Part shown: piece by piece, positions 53,310 to 63,045 of the stretch | How positions within the stretch are numbered: position 1 is the first letter of the stretch | Layout: each line of letters begins with the position of its first letter | Assembly: GCA_963675435.1 (NCBI GenBank) | Contig: OY776216.1 | Span: 1,736,001 to 1,800,000, forward strand | Length of the DNA stretch: 64,000 nt | Direction: 5' to 3' | Origin: Saccharicrinis sp963675435 | GTDB taxonomy: Bacteria > Bacteroidota > Bacteroidia > Bacteroidales > Marinilabiliaceae | The notes under the pieces: model-generated | Told to the model about the DNA's origin: nothing | Seen by the model: only the letters and a program-made list of their open reading frames with translations | The model's database searches: none | Made by a program: the position numbers and the translations under genes

Positions 53310-54398
53310 ATGAGGAATAGTATTAAGTTTATTGGAAGTTTAATGATGTTATTATTGGTAGTAACATCAGTAAAGGCTCAACAGGGATGGGAGCCTCAGA
53401 AACGAATAACCGGCTATATATCATCAGAAATTGATGCATATAGTGAGTTGGAAGGATATGATAACAGTTATGGAGTGTCTTTGTCGGAGGCAGGTATATT
53501 AGCAAGTTATCAACCTAAAGAAAATCTAACATTTAAGGCAGTGTTTGTTTATCGACCTGATTTTTCATTTAATCAGATGTTGAATGAAGCAAACGTACAG
53601 TATAAATATTCAGATTTAGTGAACTTTAAAGTTGGGCGATTTTTAACCCCGCTAAGTCCAATGAATACTTATTATTATGCACCTGTAAATACAAGTGCTA
53701 CCCTACCTGTGTTAATTTCAAATCATGAGTTTTTCCCTTTAAATATGGATGCTCTTTCTATTGCAGGACATACCGGATTTGATTTCAGATTAAGCTATGA
53801 AGTATTTGTAGGTGGATATAGGAATACAACATGGATGAGGACTGGTGCTGTTGGATTTTTTGGTGATGAGGTGGCTTACTATAAAAAGAAAATCAATAGT
53901 GAATATACCATTGATGAATCATTTAATAATACATCAAATGTTGCATTAGGAGGTAATGTACATTTATCTTATCAGGATTATGTAACAGTTGGTTTAAATG
54001 TTTTTAAGCCAAGAAATGAAAACATGGCAGTTTTTATTCCTGCAATTAATTTAACACGAACTCTAAAAAAAGAGATGTTAGCTTATGGTGTAGATTTTAA
54101 GTTAAGTTTAAATAATACCATAGTTATGGGTGAAGTTTGGAACTCTGATTTTTCAATGAATGGAACTTCAGTTGATTTAAATGGTGCTTTTATTGAAATC
54201 AGTCAATGTATCAACAAATTTACGCCTTATGTTCGATACGAAGATCAAACTACCAATGATATTTCTTTTAAAAGATATACTGCTGGAATGATGTTTAAAC
54301 CCACTTTTGAAACGACATTCAAATTAGAGTACCTGAAGTACGATCATAAGGTTGAAGATGTAGATGGTTTGGTTCTTTCTTTAATTTATTCATTTTAA
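53310..54398 (+). CDS. Outer-membrane porin-like beta-barrel protein
   Basis: 362 aa from the ATG at 53310. Signal peptide (MRNSIKFIGSLMMLLLVVTS ending KAQ), alternating aromatic beta strands throughout, and a C-terminal Phe (LVLSLIYSF), typical of outer-membrane barrels. Resembles short phosphate- or anion-selective-type porins of Bacteroidota. It lies between receiver genes and a PstS-like gene, so the cluster may sense or import an anion such as phosphate; that is inference from context. Confidence 0.75.
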   Translation: MRNSIKFIGSLMMLLLVVTSVKAQQGWEPQKRITGYISSEIDAYSELEGYDNSYGVSLSEAGILASYQPKENLTFKAVFVYRPDFSFNQMLNEANVQYKYSDLVNFKVGRFLTPLSPMNTYYYAPVNTSATLPVLISNHEFFPLNMDALSIAGHTGFDFRLSYEVFVGGYRNTTWMRTGAVGFFGDEVAYYKKKINSEYTIDESFNNTSNVALGGNVHLSYQDYVTVGLNVFKPRNENMAVFIPAINLTRTLKKEMLAYGVDFKLSLNNTIVMGEVWNSDFSMNGTSVDLNGAFIEISQCINKFTPYVRYEDQTTNDISFKRYTAGMMFKPTFETTFKLEYLKYDHKVEDVDGLVLSLIYSF

Positions 54399-54447
54399 AG
54401 GATTAATGTTTTTTAAGGGAAGGTTTATTATTGAAAACAGAATTAAG

Positions 54448-54873
54448 ATGAAGAAGTTAATAATATTAATGTTAGTTGTACTTGCAATTTGTAGTGCAGA
54501 GGCAACAGCTCAATCATATAGGGTTATAGTTAATGAATCAAATACTGTAAGCTCAATTAGTCAAAAAGATTTGGCAATGGTGTTTTTAAAAAAACGTAAA
54601 AAATGGGACAATGACACTCGCGTAATGCCTGTGGATCAAAAGGCCAATGCTAAAGTCAGAGAAACATTTTCAATGGAAGTGTTTAAAAAGAAAGTAGCAG
54701 TCATACGAAGTTATTGGCAAAAAGCTATGTTTTCTGGTATGGCAGCAGGACCAGATGAAAAGAATTCGGATTTGGATGTGATTGAATATGTAAAACACAA
54801 TAAAGGAGGTATAGGATATATATCAACAGCAACACCCATAAGTGGTGTGAAAGTAATTTCTGTGGATAAATAA
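54448..54873 (+). CDS. PstS-like periplasmic substrate-binding protein
   Basis: 141 aa from the ATG at 54448. Signal peptide MKKLIILMLVVLAICSAEAT, then the one-lobe pattern of short phosphate ABC transporter substrate-binding-like proteins: VIVNESNTVSSISQKDLAMV, FLKKRKKWDNDTRVMPVDQ, SYWQKAMFSGM, and a final GGIGYISTATPISGVKVISV. It lacks transporter genes nearby. Likely translated with the porin-like gene, whose stop is 49 bp upstream. Confidence 0.8.
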   Translation: MKKLIILMLVVLAICSAEATAQSYRVIVNESNTVSSISQKDLAMVFLKKRKKWDNDTRVMPVDQKANAKVRETFSMEVFKKKVAVIRSYWQKAMFSGMAAGPDEKNSDLDVIEYVKHNKGGIGYISTATPISGVKVISVDK

Positions 54874-55095
54874 AGTAGGTTATACAAAAAGATATAGTGT
54901 TAAATAAATTGATTACCCAATCAACATTTTTTTAGTACTTAAGAAAACAGAAAGAAGATCTTTAAATGAAGATTTTATTCTGTGGTAGAAAATAAGTATT
55001 GTGTTATTTAGTGGTGGATCTCATCAGTGCTTTTCAAATACGGGGGTAAAGTACGGGTTAGGGTCCACCTTTTTGTTTAGATAAGTTGTAAGCAG

Positions 55096-55128
55096 AGTCC
55101 ATTGTAGAGTTATAAATCTCAATGGACT
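55096..55128. terminator. Inverted repeat, possible terminator
   Basis: AGTCCATTG (55096-55104) and CAATGGACT (55120-55128) pair perfectly, and the stem extends inward by AGA/TCT. Followed after 18 bases by a run of seven T, so termination is plausible but not certain. The sequence between 54874 and here shows no gene. Confidence 0.5.
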
Positions 55129-55196
55129 TAGTGTGTTTACACGTTTTTTTAGATAGAACTAATTATTCCTTAATTGTTTGCTGTAAATATGTTAAA

Positions 55197-55362
55197 CCCG
55201 CAATATGTATTAGACCATCTATTACACATTGAAATTACTTCAAAACAAGACACTTCGTTACTTCACTTCAACTCACCAGAACGATGCTATGCCTCGTTTC
55301 AGTAAAGCCTTGTTTTATGGTACTTTCAATGTTCATTACGAAATTCTAATACATAATCCGGG
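55197..55362. repeat. MITE-B copy (166 bp), intergenic
   Basis: CCCGCAATATGTATTAGACC ... CATAATCCGGG with TTAAA on both sides (55192-55196, 55363-55367). Nearly identical to the copies at 7877 and 25224. Confidence 0.88.
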
Positions 55363-55751
55363 TTAAATAGTCTTTGCTCAATTAAAATTATAGAATTCAG
55401 TTTATAATAAAGTATTAAAATGTCGATTCTAAGTAGCAATCTTCTTCCTAAAAGTTATTTAATATAGCGGGTTAAACTTTCATGGAATTCAGTAGAATTT
55501 CACTATTTATTAGCACTATGAATCCAAAAGAATGGTATGGAATTTAATTTTGTCGGTTTTAATAAAAACCAAAAAATAAATGAATAACTGAATTTTTAAT
55601 TGAATTATTTAAACTTCAGTTGCCATTTTAATGTTATGCCTATACTTAATAAGGATTTAATAGTATTTTTATTTATGTCAATTCAACATTGTACAAATAG
55701 GATTATATTGGTAAAGTATTTATTATAACAATCAGAAACAAACAGAAACAC
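55363..55751. other. Intergenic region upstream of tamB
   Basis: Very AT-rich, no open frame of note. Must hold the tamB promoter; none can be assigned with confidence. Confidence 0.4.
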
Positions 55752-58700
55752 ATGAAGAAAAAGATTTTAAAAATAGTAAAGAGAATACTGCTTGCTCTAC
55801 TGTTTTTTATGTTGTTTTTGTTACTGATTCTACAGCTTCCATTTATTCAGAATGTGATAAAAAATAGAGTTCTTGTTTTGGTGAACCAGCAACTGGAAAC
55901 TCCTCTTTCTATTGAAAAAATAAAGATTCCATTTTTTGATTATATCAAGGTAAAGAAAGCATTATGGGGAAGTCCCGGTCAGGATACTTTGGTTTATATT
56001 AAAGAATTATCCGTTGATATGCATTTTATGGATTTATTAAAGAATAGAATTCATGTAGAAGAGGTGCATTTGGATGGCGTGAAAGGAAATGTTTTGAAAG
56101 GATTGGATGATAGTGTGCTGAATATTAGCAAAGCAATAAAAGTAAACTCTGATACGCTTAATGTGGATACAACAAAGAGCGATGGTTCTATTGATATTGT
56201 GCTGGATAGATTGTTGCTTTCTAATATAAAAATGGTTTACAACGATGAGGTAGATAGTAGTATAATTTCAGCTGAGCTAGAGTTGTTAGATTTAAAGATG
56301 GATAGTATTAATATTAATAAAAATATCTATAATGTCCGATCAATAAAGATTGATGGATTAGGCTTAACACAAGATAATTATAAAACACATGAGTTGATTG
56401 ATAAAAATGCAATAGATACAGATACAATAACTTCGGAATTCAATTTTCAAATATCAATAAAGGATGCAATAGTCGTCAACAATTTAAACCTCAATTTAAA
56501 GGATCAACTTTCAAAACAGAATTTTAAGTTGGAAAACACTTCATTTGTTATAAAACCAGAATGGATTGATTTATCAGAACAAAATATAAAGCTGAAGCAG
56601 TTTAATATATTAAGAACGGATGTATTTCTATTGTCAGCACAATCATCAGAAACAAAAGCTGGTGAAAGTACACCTTTTTCATTCAAAGATTTGGGCTGGA
56701 ACATAGAGTTATTGCAATTTAAATTAAACCGAGGTTCCTTTTATTCATGTAGTCTCAATTCTGCAGGTAATCAAAAAGGGGCTCCCTTGTTCTTGGATAG
56801 CATACAATTACACATAAAGGATTTAATTTTAGATACTACCCACCTGGAGGCAAATATTCCAATACTGCAGATGCGATATAATAAAAAAGTTCATTTGCAG
56901 CATTTATCCACAAAAATCTGGCTAGATGAAAGGAAGGCACAAATTAAACAACTGAAATTTGAAACAGAAAAGAGTTTGGCAAGGATGGATGCGGGAGTAT
57001 ATTATGATTCTTTTCAACAATTAAATAATAATCCGGAGAAAGCTCAGCTAAATATTCAATTAGATACTCGATTAAATAGTTATGATATAGCTCAAATTAT
57101 TCAGCAATCACAAAAATTAAAAAAGGAAGTTGATTTTAATCTTAAAACAGAAGTAATTGGGAGCTTGTCAAAACTTAATTTGAAAAAATTACAAGGAAGT
57201 GTAAACGAAGTATTTTTATTGGATGTAAAAGGCGAGCTTAGTAATTTGAATAATATGGAGAAGCTTAGTGCAAATATACAATTAAATAAGCTGCAGTTGA
57301 GCACTCCAAAGTTAATTGCTTACTTACCAGATTCCTTAATTCCTGGTTCAGTTCAATATCCGGATACGATTTTATTAAACGGTGTGTTTAATGGATCAAG
57401 GGCAGAATTATCATCAGATCTTCAATTAGAAAGTTCAGTGGGTAAGTTTAAAGCTTTGGTAAATGTTAATTTAGACTCCGTTCCAAACACTGAATTTTAT
57501 GATGCCAAATTAAATATAGATCAGTTAAATTTGGGGTATATCTTACAGAAAGAAGATACATTACAAATGCTCTCAATGAATGGTTCAATATCCGGATTAT
57601 CAAAGGATTTTAAAGATCCGGAGTTAACAATGAATCTTAATATATTACAATTAGGCTTATTAAAATATAACTATAAAGATGTATTGATAAACGGAAATTA
57701 CTCTAATAACTATTTTAAAGGGAAAGTTGAAATAAACGATGAAAACCTGGCTTTTAAATTTAATGGTGAATTAGAATTAGAAGATTCTATTCCATTTATA
57801 AATGCCAATCTGCAATTAAGAAATGCCAACTTAAGAACACTTCATTTAATGAGTGACTCCAGCTCGATTAAAGGGAATGTTAGTGTTTCTGTAGCCGGTG
57901 CAGAGTGGAACAAATTAAACGGAAATATAGCATTAAATCAGTTTCAATATCAAACATTGGATCAAAAGTATGCTATGGATAGTTTAAGCGTTGATTTAAA
58001 GCAAATGACAGATTCCTCTGTTTATAAATTATCCATACGCCGCATTTATAGTCAGGATACAATACTGCTGAGAAGCTTTGATGCAGGAGCTTTTCTGAGG
58101 GGAAATAATGCTTCGTTTAACTATGAATTGGCTGCTGAAAATAAAGATAAAATCAAAAGCAAAAATGTATTACTTCAAGGTGATGGTTGGTTTCAGTTGC
58201 AAAATGATACTATGCTGTTAAATACTGACCTGTTATGGTATCAGGAATTATTTCAGGAACCGTTGAAACTGAATCTGGATGTTTCTCAAATAAAAACAGA
58301 AGAATATAATACATATGGCATTAAAGCATTGGGAGATCAGATTAATTTAAATGGCTATGCAAAATTATTTAATGCTTCGGTGACCGATGATATAGAGGCT
58401 GCTGTTCATATTGATTCTCTTGATTTTAGTTTAATTGAACCATTAACACGTCAATACCTAAATACATTTGAAGGTCATTTATCAGGTAAGGTGAATATTG
58501 TTGGAAATAAAACTCATCCTGATATAGGTGGATATCTTCTTCTTAAAAAAACTAGGTTAAATCCTTCGGCTGTAAATACCGATTTTAATATTGAGGAAGG
58601 CAAAATTTTATTAGATAATAATCTGATTTCTTTTAATCAACTAAAAATTACAGATAAAGATAATGATGAGGCCTATTTGGATGGAACCATCAATTTTGCT

Positions 58701-60080
58701 GACTTGTCAGATCCAGTTTTTGATTTAAGAATAAATGCCAATCAGTTTTTACTATTAAATAAATCAGAAAGTTCGCAGGGTAATTATTTTGGCAAAGTAG
58801 TTGCCGATTTAAATGCTAGAATATCTGGAAATACAGAAAGTCCGGATATTGTTTTAACAACAGCTTTTAATCACAAATCTGATTTAACATACGTGGTAAC
58901 TTCTTCAGAACCCAAAGCAGCAAGTCAGGATGATGTTGTAGTTTTTATAAAAGATAGCACAACAATAGTTCAACAGGATTCCATAGATCAGGATTTAATG
59001 GCTGTAAATATGAAAGGACTAAATGTTGCAACCAATATTAGCATTTCTGACCAGATGGATATTACATTGGTTATTGATCCTGCATCTAATGAGAGGCTAA
59101 ATATAGTCGGAAATGGCGATTTGAGTTTGGCGATAGATCCAACAAGCAATCAAACTTTAACCGGACAATATCGAATCAAAAAAGGATCATACACACTTCG
59201 ACTTTATGATGTTATAAAAAGAGATTTTGAAATTAAAGAAGGAAGCTCATTAACCTGGTATGGAGACGTGATGAATGCAAATGCAAATATTTCAGCCATT
59301 TATAAGGTGCGAACAAATGCCTTGTCGTTGATGGGAGTTACGCAAAGTCAGTTGAGTGATACAGAATATGCAAGCTACAATACTACCATTAATGTTGAGG
59401 TCGTTATGAATTTATCCGGGAATCTTTTATCGCCAGATATTGATTTTGATATTAATCTCATGGATAAAAATGTAAATAGTAATATTGAATCTGCAATAAG
59501 CCAGTTGAGTAATGATGAATCAGAATTAAATAAACAAGTATTCTCATTGTTAATTTTAAATCGATTTTCTAGTAACAGAGCCTCTGCATCAACAACAGTT
59601 TCGTATGAAATAGAAAACACTGCACGACAGAGTTTAAGTAAGTTATTATCGCAACAATTAAATCGTTTTTCCAATCAATATTTAAAAGGCGTAGATGTTT
59701 CTTTTGATATTGATTCATACAATCAGGTAGTTGAAAATCAGGTAAATACACGTACCGATGTGAGTGTTGATGTTTCTCAAAACTTATTTAATGAACGACT
59801 AAAACTTACTGTTGGAGGAAATGTGGCAGTTGAAGAAAACAAACAACAAGGTAGTACTTCATCCAGTGATTTAACCGGAGATTTTGAAGTAGAATACAAA
59901 ATAAGTAAAGATGGAACTTATCGAGTAAAAGCTTTCAATAAAACCGAGTACGAAGATGAATTGAATGGAGATGTTACAAAAACAGGTCTGTCGTTTATGT
60001 TTATTAAAGATTTTACCCGATTTGGCGATTTATTTAAAAATCGTAAAAAGAAAAATGAGGTTAATGATAAAAACGAATAA
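55752..60080 (+). CDS. tamB: Translocation/assembly module protein TamB
   Basis: 1442 aa, in the usual range of the family. N-terminal inner-membrane anchor (residues ~8-33, LLALLFFMLFLLLILQLPFI), a very long AsmA/TamB-type beta-rich periplasmic stretch of repeated strands, and a conserved TamB C-terminal domain (GQYRIKKGSYTLRLYDVIKR; FEIKEGSSLTWYGDVMNANA; VSYEIENTARQSLSKLLSQQ). Bridges inner and outer membrane and is thought to move phospholipids or assist barrel assembly. The stop lies inside the start of the downstream tamL (17-bp overlap), so the two are translationally coupled. Confidence 0.93.
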   Translation: MKKKILKIVKRILLALLFFMLFLLLILQLPFIQNVIKNRVLVLVNQQLETPLSIEKIKIPFFDYIKVKKALWGSPGQDTLVYIKELSVDMHFMDLLKNRIHVEEVHLDGVKGNVLKGLDDSVLNISKAIKVNSDTLNVDTTKSDGSIDIVLDRLLLSNIKMVYNDEVDSSIISAELELLDLKMDSININKNIYNVRSIKIDGLGLTQDNYKTHELIDKNAIDTDTITSEFNFQISIKDAIVVNNLNLNLKDQLSKQNFKLENTSFVIKPEWIDLSEQNIKLKQFNILRTDVFLLSAQSSETKAGESTPFSFKDLGWNIELLQFKLNRGSFYSCSLNSAGNQKGAPLFLDSIQLHIKDLILDTTHLEANIPILQMRYNKKVHLQHLSTKIWLDERKAQIKQLKFETEKSLARMDAGVYYDSFQQLNNNPEKAQLNIQLDTRLNSYDIAQIIQQSQKLKKEVDFNLKTEVIGSLSKLNLKKLQGSVNEVFLLDVKGELSNLNNMEKLSANIQLNKLQLSTPKLIAYLPDSLIPGSVQYPDTILLNGVFNGSRAELSSDLQLESSVGKFKALVNVNLDSVPNTEFYDAKLNIDQLNLGYILQKEDTLQMLSMNGSISGLSKDFKDPELTMNLNILQLGLLKYNYKDVLINGNYSNNYFKGKVEINDENLAFKFNGELELEDSIPFINANLQLRNANLRTLHLMSDSSSIKGNVSVSVAGAEWNKLNGNIALNQFQYQTLDQKYAMDSLSVDLKQMTDSSVYKLSIRRIYSQDTILLRSFDAGAFLRGNNASFNYELAAENKDKIKSKNVLLQGDGWFQLQNDTMLLNTDLLWYQELFQEPLKLNLDVSQIKTEEYNTYGIKALGDQINLNGYAKLFNASVTDDIEAAVHIDSLDFSLIEPLTRQYLNTFEGHLSGKVNIVGNKTHPDIGGYLLLKKTRLNPSAVNTDFNIEEGKILLDNNLISFNQLKITDKDNDEAYLDGTINFADLSDPVFDLRINANQFLLLNKSESSQGNYFGKVVADLNARISGNTESPDIVLTTAFNHKSDLTYVVTSSEPKAASQDDVVVFIKDSTTIVQQDSIDQDLMAVNMKGLNVATNISISDQMDITLVIDPASNERLNIVGNGDLSLAIDPTSNQTLTGQYRIKKGSYTLRLYDVIKRDFEIKEGSSLTWYGDVMNANANISAIYKVRTNALSLMGVTQSQLSDTEYASYNTTINVEVVMNLSGNLLSPDIDFDINLMDKNVNSNIESAISQLSNDESELNKQVFSLLILNRFSSNRASASTTVSYEIENTARQSLSKLLSQQLNRFSNQYLKGVDVSFDIDSYNQVVENQVNTRTDVSVDVSQNLFNERLKLTVGGNVAVEENKQQGSTSSSDLTGDFEVEYKISKDGTYRVKAFNKTEYEDELNGDVTKTGLSFMFIKDFTRFGDLFKNRKKKNEVNDKNE

Positions 60081-62373
60081 AATATACATCTTTTGGGGAT
60101 TTGCATTACTCGTTTTAAGTGCTTGCAGTACAACCAGAAAACTTGGTGAGAATCAGTTGTTATACAAGGGCGATAAAATTGTAATTGAAAATGCAAAAAG
60201 TTTGGAAGTAACACCTGATGTTGACGCCTTGGATCAGTATGTAATTCCTGAACCTAACAGGAAGTTTCTAAAATTGGTTCCGCTTAAGTTATGGTTCTAT
60301 AATTTGGTAGGTGATAGTGTTCCTTCAAGAGGATTCCGGAACTGGATGAAGAATAAATTGGGAGAATCGCCTGTAATCTATAAATCGTATTATGTTGAAA
60401 CATCTAAAAAAGAAATCAGTAGTGCCTTAAATAATCAGGGATTTTTTAATCATAGTATTCAGGAAGATATAAAGAAAAAGGCTAAAAAAGTTAAGGTTGC
60501 TTATAAGATTAACCTTGAGGATCCGTATATTATTGATACTCTAATTTATCCTGAGATTACAGATAGTTTGAGCTTGTATTTAATTAAAGCAAATACAAAG
60601 CGTCTTATTAAATCAGGACAAGTTTACAATTTGGAAGTTTTAAAAGCAGAGCGTATTAGATTGGTGACCTATTTAAAAAATAATGGTTTTTTCTTTGTGT
60701 CACCCAATTACTTGCTGTTTAGAGCAGACTCTTTAAATACTCAAAGTAAACATATAGAGCTGACGTTAGATGCTAAATCAGTAATGCCTCAAGATGCCAG
60801 ATGTCAGTACAGTATTAATGAAGTTTTTGTTTATCACGATTTTGTTGGTATAAAAAGCGAACAATATGATACCATACAACAAGGTGATTTAAAGCACATC
60901 TTTTTGAAGAATCCTGTTGTTAAACCTAAAGTTATTTCAAAGTCAGTGTTTTTTAAAAAAGGACATTTGTACAATGAAAATGATTACAGATTAACGCTTC
61001 AGAAATTGACAAATCTAAATGTTTTTAAATTTGTTAATATCAAAATTGAGAAGGATACTTCTTCAATAAATCAAAATCTTTTGAATGTAAGTATTTTCTT
61101 AAAAAGTGCTTTACCTAAATCACTAAGTGCAGAAGTTGAAGCAGTATCAAAATCTAATGATTATGTAGGTCCGGGATTAACCTTGAGTTATCTCGAACGA
61201 AACTTAAATCAGAGTGCAAGCTCGCTTCAGTTTAATGTGTCATCTAATTACGAAACCCAGTTAACTCAAACAAAACGTAATATTAATTTTTTTGAGGTTG
61301 GGACTGATGCTGAGGTTACCATTCCAAAATTACTCATCCCATTTGTGAGTAATGATCGGTTAGGTGGTATGAAATTCAGACCAGAAACAAGTATTAAAGC
61401 GGGTTATAGTTATTCCGGAATGACGGATATTTTTAATTTACACAGTCTGGATTTATCATTTGGATATAATTGGAGAGAAACAAAATCTAAAAGTCATGAG
61501 TTGGATCTGGTTTCATTAAATTATACCCATATCAATACAAAATCAGATTGGGCTGATATTTATGATTATATTGATAAAAGTCTGCAGGAACAATTTATTT
61601 TAGGATTAAAATACACTTTTACTTTCAATGATCAGCATCGAAAAAATAAATTTATAAATACCTATTTCAGTGCATCTTCCGAATTTGCTGGTAATACATT
61701 GTCCTTAGTTCAGTCGGCATTTAATTTAGGAAAAGATTATGAAGATCGACCTTCTGAAATATTTGGAACAGCTTATTCTCAATATGCCAAATTTGATAGT
61801 GACTTACGATTGTATCACTCGTTTTCAAGAAAGAGTAAAATTGTGGGTCGTTTAGCTGCAGGGATTGCTATTCCTTACGGAAATTCAGAATTCATGCCTT
61901 ATAATAAACAGTTTTATACTGGAGGTGCCAGCAGTTTGAGAGCGTTTCCATCCAGATCTGTAGGTCCTGGTGCATATGTTGCTCCTGAAAGTTTACAAAA
62001 CACCATTGGGCTGGAACAAGCCGGGGATATTAAGCTGGAAACAAACCTGGAATATCGCTTTGACCTCATTAGTTACTTAAAAGGAGCGATGTTTGTTGAT
62101 GCTGGTAATGTTTGGTTAATACACAAGAATGAAGAGCTAGAGGGGGGTGAATTTTCTGTTTTAGATTTTACCGATCAAATAGCTGTTGGAACAGGTTTAG
62201 GACTTCGTTTGGATGCATCTTTTTTTGTACTCCGTTTGGATGTTGCTTTTCCTATTCGAAATCCTTATCCAATCAACGATGAAAACTGGATTATAGACCA
62301 AGTTGACTTAGGAAGCTCCAGATGGAGAAAGGAAAATTTGGTATTTAATATTGCGTTTGGATATCCGTTTTAA
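60064..62373 (+). CDS. tamL: Translocation and assembly module lipoprotein TamL (BamA/TamA-like)
   Basis: 769 aa from the ATG at 60064, which gives a lipoprotein signal (WGFALLVLSACSTTRKLGEN, lipobox LSAC). Upstream in-frame ATGs would place it deeper in tamB. POTRA-like repeats fill residues ~100-400, then an Omp85-type 16-strand barrel. The L6-loop-like motif is seen in the stretch GGASSLRAFPSRSVGPGAYV, and the end is FNIAFGYPF. In Bacteroidota the TamA role is filled by this lipidated homologue, next to tamB. Confidence 0.92.
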   Translation: MIKTNKIYIFWGFALLVLSACSTTRKLGENQLLYKGDKIVIENAKSLEVTPDVDALDQYVIPEPNRKFLKLVPLKLWFYNLVGDSVPSRGFRNWMKNKLGESPVIYKSYYVETSKKEISSALNNQGFFNHSIQEDIKKKAKKVKVAYKINLEDPYIIDTLIYPEITDSLSLYLIKANTKRLIKSGQVYNLEVLKAERIRLVTYLKNNGFFFVSPNYLLFRADSLNTQSKHIELTLDAKSVMPQDARCQYSINEVFVYHDFVGIKSEQYDTIQQGDLKHIFLKNPVVKPKVISKSVFFKKGHLYNENDYRLTLQKLTNLNVFKFVNIKIEKDTSSINQNLLNVSIFLKSALPKSLSAEVEAVSKSNDYVGPGLTLSYLERNLNQSASSLQFNVSSNYETQLTQTKRNINFFEVGTDAEVTIPKLLIPFVSNDRLGGMKFRPETSIKAGYSYSGMTDIFNLHSLDLSFGYNWRETKSKSHELDLVSLNYTHINTKSDWADIYDYIDKSLQEQFILGLKYTFTFNDQHRKNKFINTYFSASSEFAGNTLSLVQSAFNLGKDYEDRPSEIFGTAYSQYAKFDSDLRLYHSFSRKSKIVGRLAAGIAIPYGNSEFMPYNKQFYTGGASSLRAFPSRSVGPGAYVAPESLQNTIGLEQAGDIKLETNLEYRFDLISYLKGAMFVDAGNVWLIHKNEELEGGEFSVLDFTDQIAVGTGLGLRLDASFFVLRLDVAFPIRNPYPINDENWIIDQVDLGSSRWRKENLVFNIAFGYPF

Positions 62374-62380
62374 GGATTAT

Positions 62381-62776
62381 CTAGTGCATATTTCCTGCTA
62401 GCTTTTCACCTGTTTTAGCTCCGCTTAAAGCTAAAAAGAATGCAATTCCTCCACCAATTAATACTTTGGTCAAACTTAAATGTAAAAATGAAAAAGGAGT
62501 AAAAAAAGTTAAAAGAAGCATTATAGTTACAGATAGAAAAGCTCCGGCGGCAGGTTCGTAAATTCTAATTCCTGGAGAAATTAATCCAATAATAAAACCA
62601 CCAATAAAGTAACTGACCAGGTTAAGTAAACCTTGAAGCATAAAATGCAAATGAATAGACATATATCTGCCTACTACATAATGGCCAATAATACCACCTA
62701 ATATAATTTCTGAAATAATAAAAATGGCAAAACTAATAAACATCCACTGTTTAGAAAATGGCTGATTTTGATTCAT
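62381..62776 (-). CDS. Small four-helix membrane protein of unknown function
   Basis: 131 aa. Four hydrophobic segments (about residues 12-30, 43-65, 74-92, 102-118) with short loops and a C-terminal tail GAKTGEKLAGNMH. No signature motif. Convergent with tamL, stops 7 bp apart. Seems a real gene from its length, membrane pattern and position, but no role can be given. Confidence 0.75.
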   Translation of the reverse strand: MNQNQPFSKQWMFISFAIFIISEIILGGIIGHYVVGRYMSIHLHFMLQGLLNLVSYFIGGFIIGLISPGIRIYEPAAGAFLSVTIMLLLTFFTPFSFLHLSLTKVLIGGGIAFFLALSGAKTGEKLAGNMH

Positions 62777-63045
62777 TTTTTGTTGGTTTAATTATGCAAA
62801 TATTTATGTTTTTGTATAATTACAATTAAGTTTTTCAATTATTATAAAGGCAAAGAAAGTAAAATTGAAATGAATTGGGATAATTTGTTTTATATTTGAT
62901 TCAAATTAAAATTTAATCTTTATATCAAAATTAGCATTAAGAGTTGTTTTGATAATTCTTCCCCCCATTTTAAGCGTATTTATGCATATTGGTATTTATT
63001 ATTAAAAAATATTATGCCATTGGTATGCGTTAAGGATGTATAGTT

